Assembly: GCA_030562195.1 (NCBI GenBank)
Contig: CM060199.1
Coordinates: 18,744,338 to 18,808,337, forward strand
Direction: 5' to 3'
Source: Nipponacmea schrenckii
Taxonomy: Eukaryota > Mollusca > Gastropoda > Lottiidae
DNA: 64,000 nucleotides
In this document: positions 41,701-51,155 of the stretch, one piece after another
Layout of the letters: every line of letters starts with the position of its first letter
Numbering within the stretch: position 1 is the first letter of the stretch
Program-made: the position numbers and the translations under genes
Notes under the pieces: model-generated
Database searches by the model: none
What the model was told of the DNA's origin: nothing
What the model saw: only the letters and a program-made list of their open reading frames with translations

Positions 41701-43719
41701 GCCCAGTGCCTGGTATGGACACAAAGGCTCATTGCCTGGTATGGACATGATGGCCCATTGCCTGGTTTTAGACATGATGGCCCATTCCTTATTGACACTT
41801 GTTGCTGATATTGGATTCTCATCAGTCATCTATCTAGTATGAAAACAATGATCTTTATAATATTCAAATTGAAAATTGAAAATGGAGTAAAATTAGTCCA
41901 AATACTACAATTAAGCACAAGTGTGGAATTTCTTTCTAGGATTGCTGGTTGTAAATAAACAAGTGCCTGTATTTAAATCAGAAGGAACTTGATAGACTTG
42001 AACAGTACCTATTAACCTCTTGCTGTATGTTGTACAGGAATTGAAAGATGTCAAAACTAGAAAACATAATCCCTTTAAATAGCTAAGAGTTTTTCCACCA
42101 TACATGAAGATATTGATTTATTATCTAAGTAAAATGTTTTAACTATTATTATAAAGTAATTGATTGAATGTACTTTATAGACAAAAGTAAGAACTTTCTG
42201 TTGAAAAATAGGTTATGTCAAATTTGTCGTAGTTTGAGTAGTAGGCGAATTAGGAGTAGGGGAATTGAAAGTATTAAAGCGTTAGTAAAGAGATTTTCTA
42301 AAATTGGTATATGTATCAGGAACACTGATTTGAAGCACTCCTAATTTTCAATCAGAAGACTGTGGTTCCAGCAATTCCACTACAACTAATTTTTTGATGA
42401 CGTCACCAATTGCAAAAGGTTTTTTGAGACTCCTATAGTAAAAATGTAAATTTAAAGGGATTATGCAATTTTATTGTGTAAGATCCAAATCCACCCTGTT
42501 AATTGGTGAAGTATAGCAAATTTTATGCTGTTGTTGAGTGATTTTCTTAAACACTTCCTTTCTGCCAGCTGTCATCTGCTCTGATATAGTAAACACACAA
42601 TTTCAGTATAAATGTTACAAATGCTGAAACCATACATAAGAAATTTCGCAGCAGTTTTTGCAACAAAGTTTATTTTCTTTTTTATGGTAATCTATACATC
42701 AGTTTTTGATTACTTCAGTGGTCTACAAGAAAAATCAAGAGATGATGGCTGAAGAAAAAGCCAAGCAAGAAGAATTAGAAAAAACTAAAGCAGAAGAAGA
42801 AAAACTTAAAAAGGAAACTGAAGATCTGGGAAAAGATTTAAAAGATGTTCAATTAGGTACATAAGCTGACTAGTTTTTTTTCTAGTTTTATTCTCATTAA
42901 ATGTCAAAACATCTTTGTAACCTATTTCTAACCTAGATGTCTTGATGATGTTACATCTGAAACCCTTGTAAGGGTCTTGTCTATTAAAAATGTGTTAATA
43001 GAGGCCAAATTTAAAAGTGAAAGCTGTAAATGGCTTTTTAGTAAATAATATTTTGACTAACTACTTCAAAGGGATAATAGGTCTTAATATGAATATAAGA
43101 TTTTAGTTCTCAAGAATGATCAATATGAGTATATATGCATCAGTGAACTTACCTGATGTTAAAAGTAACAGAATCTCTTAAAATCTTGAAAACTCGCAAA
43201 ACTAAGTAATTTTTGAAAAACGCTTAATCAATTTATTAAGCGTTTTTCAATAATCAAATGCATCTTTATGGATAACTACTTAGTGTTTTGGATATTTATT
43301 TATTTCTTTATGTTATTTATGGAAGCAGGTATATTTACTGATAAATAGAATTCTTGCTGGCCAAATTTAAAATTTTCAAATTTCATGTTCATTCTAAGAC
43401 CTATTATCTCTTTAAGGCACCTAAAAGTCTATAATTTTTCTTATGGTATGAAATGAAAGTTCTGTGCCGTAGTGCAGGCTGTTGATTTTCTATTTTTTCT
43501 GGACAAAAGAAATCTTGTTGAATTTCTTGTTGAATATCTTGCTGAAATCTATCTTTCCAAAATTTAGTATTGTTGTTTCTGATAAATTATTGAAAATCTC
43601 GTCCTTGATGTTTGTTAGGTAACGCTACAGAAAAGACTGAAGATAATACAAGTGGTGGAACAGATGAGATCAAAGCAGCAGACAATACGAAAATACCATC
43701 AACCAATGAGTCTTCTTGA
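29763..43719 (+). CDS. ANKMY2: Ankyrin repeat and MYND domain-containing protein 2 (10 exons found, one missing)
   Basis: Adaptor with N-terminal ankyrin repeats, a helical middle and a MYND zinc finger; in vertebrates it acts in ciliary Hedgehog signalling with FKBP38 and adenylyl cyclases. Exons (plus): 29763-29832, 30763-30827, 31105-31243, 33791-33889, 34085-34159, 36464-36672, 37537-37672, 38834-38962, 39778-39850, 42719-42856, 43619-43719. The list has eleven pieces including the start and stop exons, or ten plus the short terminal one. Landmarks: [66 protein letters not shown] and YYTKPQG. The eight MYND ligands are intact (CATC...CSNC...YC...C...H...C). The tail is charged and helical ([18 protein letters not shown]). 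Exons sum to about 410 residues against about 441 in human. The exon at 34159 ends in phase 1 but the one at 36464 begins in phase 0, so an exon of about 28 residues is missing between them. Confidence 0.95.
31880..32172 (+). mobile_element. tRNA-derived SINE, copy 1
   Basis: Has a box-B-like GAGTTCTAATCTC near the head, then ACCCAGCTGTAAATGGGTAC, CTAGTAGAAAGGATCCC, TTGTTATCCTTGTAAAATAT and a pyrimidine tail (TTTCTTTCTTTC). Related copies occur at about 39361-39600 and 49018-49160 (reverse) and 57970-58115 (forward). It sits in ANKMY2 intron 3. Confidence 0.75.
34694..34962. mobile_element. MITE, family B, copy 1
   Basis: Terminal inverted repeats: left end GGATTATAATGAGGTTTTCT, right end AGAAAGCCTCTTTAAAATAAC (imperfect). 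Shares a 'gtggt...ttcagcaatt' interior with the copies at 36724, 42274 and 57201. It lies in ANKMY2 between the exons at 34159 and 36464. Confidence 0.65.
35328..36463. repeat. ~67 bp array of duplicated 3' splice-site/exon-start sequence in ANKMY2
   Basis: About 17 tandem units of 66-67 bp run up to, and are continuous with, the start of the ANKMY2 exon at 36464. Each unit carries a pyrimidine-rich stretch ending in (T)TCAG or a close variant, then GTATCAATGTATTTAC, then GATTATATGATACTA. These match the acceptor and the first ~35 bp of the real exon. Units diverge where the exon reads GTCAATGAATCATATAAAG: they instead read GATTGATGTAA, which puts a TGA in the coding frame. Several units lost the acceptor dinucleotide context (TTTCTGGTGTC, TTTCCGGTGTC, TTTCAGATATC). 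The array therefore grew from the intron/exon junction. Confidence 0.92.
36724..37003. mobile_element. MITE, family B, copy 2 (best preserved)
   Basis: Left end GATTGTAAAGAGGTTTTCT; right end GGAAACCTCTTTACAATCCC, a clean terminal inverted repeat of about 20 bp. About 280 bp, non-coding, in the ANKMY2 intron after the exon ending at 36672. Confidence 0.8.
38545..38727 (+). mobile_element. Retroposed 3'-end fragment with poly-A tail
   Basis: A ~180 bp segment containing AATAAAG followed by a 13 bp poly-A run. It is flanked by the 9 bp direct repeat AGGAATCCA (about 38536 and 38728), consistent with target-primed insertion. It lies in the ANKMY2 intron before the exon at 38834. The source element is not identified; no open frame. 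Confidence 0.55.
39361..39600 (-). mobile_element. tRNA-derived SINE, copy 2
   Basis: Reverse orientation: GAAAGAATGAAAGAAACTAT, then AACAAGGATAACAACTTAAG and GGAATCCTTTCTACCAGCTA, the complement of the tail and body of copy 1. In the ANKMY2 intron before the exon at 39778. Confidence 0.7.
41320..41795. repeat. 26 bp minisatellite in ANKMY2 intron
   Basis: About 18 degenerate copies of TGGCCCAGTGCCTGGTTTGG plus ACACAA. It is markedly GC-richer than its surroundings and open on both strands for more than 110 codons. Repetition, not selection, explains those frames, because the encoded products differ in frame and lack starts or splice context. Confidence 0.9.
42274..42475. mobile_element. MITE, family B, copy 3 (degenerate)
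   Basis: Starts TTAAAGCGTTAGTAAAGAGA and carries the interior TGTGGTTCCAGCAATTCCAC shared with family B. The right inverted repeat is decayed. Confidence 0.55.
43066..43415. mobile_element. MITE, family A, copy 2
   Basis: Left end CAAAGGGATAATAGGTCTTA; right end CTAAGACCTATTATCTCTTTA, complementary as in copy 1. The interior contains a perfect 16 bp stem with a 6 nt loop at 43213-43250. Lies in the last ANKMY2 intron. Confidence 0.78.
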
Positions 43720-44664
43720 TTTACAGTGTAGCTTCATCATACCAGGCATAATCTATCAAAGATATTGGTTCAAATTAAGTTTAAGCACAATGCACTGTTT
43801 TTACAGGTTTACTTCCCTGATGACCAAAAAATTAAAAATTTTCAACATGGCCAAAGTTAGTGTTGTTTATCAGTGAACTTGCCTGATATCAACACTATAC
43901 AACAGAATTCATCTATTATTTATTTATTTTGTAAAAAACTAATAATCCATAATGATAAGTTGTTGTTATTGCAGTGATCAAGTTGTTGAGTTAAAATTGG
44001 AACAGAATGACAAAAAATTTTAACAAACTGACCTCTGTTTATTACATTCTGTGGTAGAAGCCAGGTCATGACATAACTACCAATGTCGGCTATTTATAAT
44101 CAATGACCTTAGCTATAATGGATGTTACTAAAATCATAGTTTAGTGGAATTGCAATACACCACAGATGCAATTTGATACAAGAAATTTTTTTTTAGGATC
44201 CATTGAAGTATGAACCAGCAAAAAAATGCCAGCCTTTGTCCATATTACAATTTTTTGAAGTAAAGATTTGATGTTTTTGTTGTGCTTCTATTATTCCATT
44301 CTTTTGTTTTAAGGAATTCAAAGTAGTCTTGAAGTTTCCTATAAAAATTCATCTTTTGTGACAGAATTATGTATTTGAAATCACATTTTGTTTTATGAAT
44401 AATTTCTCAACTAGAACAATGCTTGGCATTTGCAATTTGTTTGAAGGCAAGCATAAAAAAAATTACATTTTACAGACACTGTTAATATTTTTTCTAAATT
44501 CCTTTTCTTAATTGTTTTGTACTGAAGAATATAAATACTGTTCATATTTTTGCTCTTTATTTCATTTCTATACAATACACAGGTTATTATGAAATCCAAA
44601 ACATCAATTACCATTTCAATTTATTTGTAATGGTAATATCTAAATGGACTATTCGTTTCAAATG

Positions 44665-45245
44665 TTCTGTGATTGTAAATCCTAAATTGATCATTCATTT
44701 CATATGTTCTTTGATTATAAAGGTTAAATTTATCATTCATTTCATATGTTCTTTGATTATAAAGGTTAAATTTATCATTCATTTCATATGTTCTTTGATT
44801 ATAAAGGTTAAATTGATCATTCATTTCATATGTTCTTTGATTATAAAGGTTAAATTTATCATTCATTTCATATGTTCTTTGATTATAAAGGTTAAATTTA
44901 TCATTCATTTCATATGTTCTTTGATTATAAAGGTTAAATTTATCATTCATTTCATATGTTCTTTGATTATAAAACTTAAATTGATTATTAATTTCATACT
45001 GTATGTTCTTGATTATAAAGATTTGTTAAATTTATTCTTCACTGTGTATGTTCTTGACTTTAAAACTGGCATTTATTATACATTTCATATGTTCTTTAAT
45101 TTATCATTCATTTTATAAGTTTTTTGATTATAAAGCCTAAATTTATTATTTATTTCATATCTTCTTTTACTGTAAAACCTAAATTCATTATTCATTTCAT
45201 ATTTTTCATTGGTAAAACCTAAAAAATTAATTTTCATATCATATC
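44665..45245. repeat. 42 bp minisatellite downstream of ANKMY2
   Basis: Seven nearly identical 42 bp units (AAATTTATCATTCATTTCAT, ATGTTCTTTGATTATAAAGG) at 44680-44975, followed by more diverged units to about 45245. Because 42 is a multiple of three, frames stay open on both strands; the minus strand would read a 14-residue repeat NDKFNLYNQRTYEM. I regard the frames as passive. It begins about 950 bp past the ANKMY2 stop. Confidence 0.9.
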
Positions 45246-46159
45246 ATTAGTTTGTAAACTGTAAAACCCAAATTTATTTCATTTTATACATTCTTTAACT
45301 GTCAGACCTTTTTTTTTATTTCATTTTTCCTTTATCTGATGTGCATTATCCTTATTTGAAAAGATCTTATGTTGACTGGAAAGGATTTAACATCTACAAA
45401 AATCATTACTGGACATTTAAAAAATGTAATTAATTATTTGTTTAAAATGAATTTAGTTATGCTGTGTAGGTTAGGTTTAAAATAATAAAACCTATGAGAT
45501 AATATTTCCTCTATTTCAAACAAAATCTAGTGGTTTTTGTTGACACTTTGAAGTTAGTTAAGGTTGTGCTATTAATATCAACTCTGTTTTATAGACAGCA
45601 AACATTTGTGTGCTTTTAACCTTAACAAAGGGAATCAGATTTTCAAACTTTTGTCTGAATTTCCAGATCATTATCTACTTTTTTTTTTTAGACTTTTTTG
45701 CCTTCAAAATTTATGATTTATTGTTAATTGTGTACAAAGTCAATTAACTTGCATATATTTAATGGTAAATATTTGGGTTGCTAAGCAGTGTTATATTAAA
45801 CTTTGGCACCTGATTATGCTTTCACCTTACTGATGTGGTCTTTTACTCCTCTTCAACAACCAATCTGATTTATAACAGCATTAAAGTTATTCATCAGGAT
45901 TTGGTAGAATTTAGAATATACATGGTCTAATTAAGATTTGAATGAATTATCACCATAGTGATTGTGTAAAGTAATTATTGATTGTTTATTACAATATTAA
46001 TGTTTGTGTTAGTGTTTTAGTGAATGTTCTTGTTTAAGAAATTGCAAAATGAATAAATTTATGTGTTTTTGAAATGCAACCTACCAAGAGGGAACAGCTT
46101 TTAATCACTCTAGCCTAATGTTGTTGACTACTACTTGGTCACTTAACAGTCTAGAATCT

Positions 46160-46390
46160 TGATCCCATGGTGTCCTAAGGTCTAAAGGTAAACTATCAGA
46201 GATCCCGGGGTGTCTGAAGGTAAACTATCAGATATTCCGGGGTGTCTGAAGGTAAACCATCAGAGATTCCGTGGTGTCTGAAGGTAAACCATCAGAGATT
46301 CCAGGGTGTCTGAAAGTAAACTTTTAGAGATGCCCGGTGTCTGAAGGTAAACTATCAGATATTTCGGGGTGTCTGAAGGTAAAATATTGT
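46160..46390. repeat. ~32 bp tandem repeat, with displaced partial copy at 46856-46905
   Basis: About seven copies of GGTGTCTGAAGGTAAACTAT plus CAGAGATCCCGG. A further unit with GTCCTAAGGTCTGAAGG lies at about 46856-46905, so about 465 bp of unrelated sequence separates parts of one array or a duplicated flank. Confidence 0.8.
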
Positions 46391-49017
46391 TACACTATAC
46401 GTCCTGATGTGTTGTTCGAAGTCAATACTGCTTAAGCCTGTATGATATCCTTTCTGCGCTTTTTCTATTGTTTTTTTATCATGGTCCATGGACTCTCTTT
46501 AACTTGCATCAGGCCGTGTCTGCATGATAGAGACCAGTTATACCAGTTAATCACCTTGTATTCACTTGTGCTCAAACTGCGCAATTAATGTTTCCTCCGA
46601 AAAACGATCTGGACGCAGAGCATGTGATACAGGTTGGAGGGGAAACCGGGGTCAGAGTATATATTCCGTAACTGAGCAAGTTTCGAAGAAATCAAGTTCT
46701 GCTGACACCAAACTCTTCCAGGACTAGAAGGCATAACATAACCAACGAAACACAACGTGAAGCTTTATTTTTTAATTGCATTAGCTATTAGGATCTATAT
46801 TCCAACAATGGTCTGGGCTCTTAATTAAACACTCACAAGACGGATAGTATCACACTATCAGAGATCCCGGGTGGTCCTAAGGTCTGAAGGTAAACTATCA
46901 GAATCTAGCTCTTCCAAGAAAACAAATATCACGTGCCGATCTCAGATTAGAAGAAAACTTTCTTTTGTTGGTAATGCAGTGAGACATTTAACACGAACTC
47001 AGGGCCAAGTATGTAGGTCTGATTTATCCGGAGGGGCACTGGAGTATGCAGTAATGAAATCCAAAGTTTTGCAGGGGGTGACATTGTCCTCCTTGCCCCC
47101 TTGTCGCAGCTCTAGTGATCTATAGCATTTGCTAAAATTATGGCGCTCAAATAGGCCTACTTTAATTGCGCTCAAATTCTTAATAGTTACTCCTAAACGT
47201 GAGTGACATCGAAACAGCCATAAATTTGGCGGGTGTGGGCTGCAAAGGCTACTTTTTCGAAACACCTGATGGCAATTCTCTTTAGACAAATTAGTTCACT
47301 TATAAAACTAATAGGCCTACTCCCTAGATTTATACGAGATTTTTAATTTACGGAATTGTCTTTCTTGTATGGATTTTTATTATTCAAACAACTTGTGGCT
47401 GCAAAGTCACGTTTCCTCTTCTTATAAATCAGTCGTACCAGGACAGAACAGGCGAACAGAAATGAAACCATCCTTGTGTGAATATTGTACATAGTTGTAG
47501 CTTTTCTGACCTAAATGACGTATATATAGTTGATAACTGGTATTGATTTCTCACAGCTCCAATAAGAATAATGCAAGCGTCCAACCGATGTTCACTCAGT
47601 AGTAGGTAGTAAATGTCGAGTAAGTCGACTGACGTGCGTACATATACCGATATACACCTGTTTTCACCTATACCGAACATTTCATTCAATAATTGAGTGC
47701 TTTATTTACGTCATTACTTATATACGGTTTTAATTAATATTATTAGATGTGTTCTCATCCTTAACTATGCTCATTATCTGTCGTTAACGAAAAATGGTGT
47801 TTTTAAGGACAAACTTTTAAAACTTTTTTGGTAAATAGTAAAAGGATTTAACAAATAATCGACGGAAACACAAACTGTAAGTGGTAAGTAAAATGTGTTT
47901 TTTGTTTTGTTAATCAATAAATAGTACTGTTATATGTTTTTTGTCATCTTTTATTCAAACTGCATCGTTGAACGTATAGTATCTTAGTCGCCGTGCATTG
48001 ATATTTTACTTTTAAAATTAAATAAATGTACATGTATACACTTTTATATGTACTTTTATAGCTATGGTCGTTGAAGTATTGAACGGCATTAAATAATTCA
48101 TTGCAAACATCAAACCAAAGGATAAGCACTGGACACACACTGTGCTCCAACTTAATAGCTCAATACACATAACATGTCTTTGTATTGATATTTTAATATG
48201 CCTTTATACAATGTTATTTTATTTTACGCAGCTGTATGCCATTATATAATGTTGAAATACAGGTTGAATATTAGAATGTTTACTACTAATTTGGTATGAC
48301 CACTATTGATATGCCTTGATTTTCATATAAGTCAAATTTACAAGTGCTCTGGAAAATCCTTAAATGTTTATCATTTTCTAAAGATGGTTATGTAAAGGGT
48401 CTGGTTGTATATTATTGCTAGTATTGGTTGAAAACCGTTTGTTGTTGACATATTTTTCTGACAGATTATGGTTAATATGTCGACATCTGTTGACTAAATC
48501 TACCAAAGTCAGAAAAGTCAACATGTTTATTAATTTTTCTCTGACGGATTAAGATTTGGTCATTCGTTTATCCAAATAAATAGTTTTGCACATCATTCAC
48601 TATGAAATAATGTACGCCTACCTTTAGAAATATTATAAAAAATAATTTAAAACATCTTGTTACTTAGGGTGAACACAAGGGAATAAATTATGGTATAACA
48701 TACTTCTTAACAACAAGGTAAGCCTACATAACATATTATACGTGATGATGTGATGAAGGGATTGAAAAACATGGGGATATAGGACAGCAATGGGGAAGCC
48801 ATAAAGTAGTAAACTATAAGAAACATTCGAAATCTTCACATTTAAACCTTAGGTTCCATATTTCAAAGGAAAGAGGGAAATGACCCATGTTGTCCTGTGT
48901 AGAAGTTGCCTGAAAAAGGTTTCCAGTATTCCTCTGGCTGATTGGAATATGATTATTCTAGTAGGCTAATGATATTCCCAAAGGAAAGACAACTGTCTTT
49001 ATTGCATATATACATGT
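46391..49017. other. Gene-free intergenic DNA
   Basis: Apart from the displaced repeat unit at 46856-46905, no gene or repeat was recognised. Short overlapping frames near 46871-47289 occur on both strands without motifs. Confidence 0.4.
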
Positions 49018-49160
49018 AAGAAAGAAAAGAAAAAGAAGGAAAGAAGCAACTATATAGGCTATATCATATAGTATTTTACAAGGATAATAACTTAGTTTAG
49101 GTTCACGAGTCCGCCGTGAGAGGGATCCATTCTACCAGCTGGTCCTTGGCCAGTTATAAG
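49018..49160 (-). mobile_element. tRNA-derived SINE, copy 3
   Basis: Reverse orientation, purine-rich tail (AAGAAAAGAAAAAGAAGG) followed by ACAAGGATAATAACTTAG and GGGATCCATTCTACCAGCTG, matching the body of the other copies. Confidence 0.7.
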
Positions 49161-49929
49161 TGCATATATATCGTCCCCGGTCCCCACAGACATCCAATTA
49201 AAATCCAGTCTATATTATGTGTCTTTTTAGTGCTAGGAAGCCCCATAAAACATGACGGGGGTGGGGGGCTAACAAGGAAATGGTCCATTTCATTTAGTAT
49301 GCTTCGAGACGCGCAGAGTTCGGTTTCGGTTGGGGGGGGGGGATGTCTTTCGTCTCTCCCTATAGTAAAATATACGAAACAGATGTATCTAAATAAAAGC
49401 TGTCCAGCACACATTGGCGAAAGGTAAGGGCTTTTTTAAAGGCTAAAATTAAGAAATTGACCAAATTAGACAGTTTGACTGAAGAAATCGGTCCCATGTT
49501 TTAAAGCAGGTAGGCCTATAGTGGTTGCGTAGTCTCATAAAAACACTTTTATAATTATTCAAGCATGATCTAGTCTCATGGATTCAAATGACACCTTGCT
49601 ACAGCAAAGTAAATCGTGTTGTATTGATGTTATAACATTGTGTATCTTAAAGCGGAAAAGCGGAAAATATGTAAATTGTTTTCTTGTTTGAACATGATAA
49701 AATTATTGTTTTAATCATTTTAGCGTGAAATCGATTAGTAACATGGAAGATATTTTCTGAAAGCAATTCATGACATGCATACACTTCAAACATACAATAA
49801 ATTCGCCATATTGATGTAATGTATGAGAGTCTTTAAAATGCTGTCTATAAAAACTAGGGAAATGTCAAAAATTTCTGATGTCTTTATCGTGTCGCTTAGC
49901 CGTGGATACATTAAAGACATTCTTGTTGA

Positions 49930-51155
49930 TTGACTCTTGTCAAACTCATGACAAGTTTCATCGAACTAACGAAACCAAATTCATGACAAGTATCATTAAA
50001 ATCATGACAAGTTTCATTAAAATCATGGCAAGTTTCATTAAAATCATGGAAAGTTTCATTACATGGAAAATTCATTAAATGTTCCATCAACTTTGTGACA
50101 CGCTCATACAAACTCATTACACGTTCCATCAACCTTGTGACACGCTCATACAAACTCATTACATGTTCCACCAACCTTGTGACACGCTCATACAAACTCA
50201 TTACATGTTCCATTAACCTTGTGACACGCTCATACAAACTCATTACATGTTCCATCAACCTTGTGACACGCTCATACAAACTCATTACACGTTCCATCAA
50301 CCTTGTGACACGCTCATACAAACTCATTACATGTTCCACCAACCTTGTGACACGCTCATACAAACTCATTACATGTTCCATTAACCTTGTGACACGCTCA
50401 TACAAACTCATTACATGTTCCACCAACCTTGTGACACGCTCATACAAACTCATTACACATTCCATCAACCTTTCATCATTCTTGTGACAAGAAAAAACCG
50501 CTTTTATACAAACTCATTACCCTGTTCCACCAACCTTGTGACACGCTCATACAAACTCATTACACGTTCCATCAACCTTGTGACACGCTCATACAAACTC
50601 ATTACATGTTCCATCAACCTTGTGACACGCTCATACAAACTCATTACACGTTCCATCAACCTTGTGACACGCTCATACAAACTCATTACATGTTCCACCA
50701 ACCTTGTGACACGCTCATACAAACTCATTACATGTTCCATTAACCTTGTGACACGCAAATACAAACTCATTACATGTTCCACCAACCTTGTGACACGCTC
50801 ATACAAACTCATTACACGCCTATCAATGTTGTGACACGCTCATACAAACTCATTACATGTTCCACCAACCTTGTGATACGCTCATACAAACTCATTACAC
50901 GTTCCATTAACATTGTGACACGCTCATACAAACTCATTACATGTTCCACCAACCTTGTGACACGCTCATACAAACTCATTACATGTTCCATCAACCTTGT
51001 GATACGCTCATACAAACTCATTACATGTTCCATCAACCTTTCATCATACTTGTGACCAGTTTATACAATTCATGACAGTTTTCATACAAATTCATTACAT
51101 GTTCCATCAACCTTGTGACACGCTCATACAAACTCATTGCACGTTCCATTAACCT
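49930..51155. repeat. 42 bp minisatellite with 168 bp higher-order structure
   Basis: About 25 copies of CTTGTGACACGCTCATACAA plus ACTCATTACATGTTCCATCAAC (42 bp). Variants at the 'acacg/acatg' and 'atcaac/accaac/attaac' positions recur in the same order every four units (168 bp). A landmark, TTTCATCAT(T/A)CTTGTGAC, appears near 50470 and 51040, pointing to a ~570 bp block duplication. At the left edge (about 49945-50070) simpler 21 bp units (CATGACAAGTTTCATTAAAAT) occur, from which half of the 42-mer is derivable. Long frames are open on both strands (up to 185 codons on minus) purely because of the 3n period. Confidence 0.92.

Noticed and set aside
41422..41822. Overlapping 128- and 114-codon frames on opposite strands
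   Set aside because: They lie wholly in the 26 bp minisatellite within an ANKMY2 intron.
44621..45118. 109- and 162-codon frames
   Set aside because: Products of the 42 bp minisatellite; no independent evidence of coding.
49911..50834. Long open frames on both strands (up to 185 codons) as genes
   Set aside because: They are generated by a 42 bp repeat whose length is a multiple of three. Both strands are open, there is no splice or start context, and no unique protein sequence is present.
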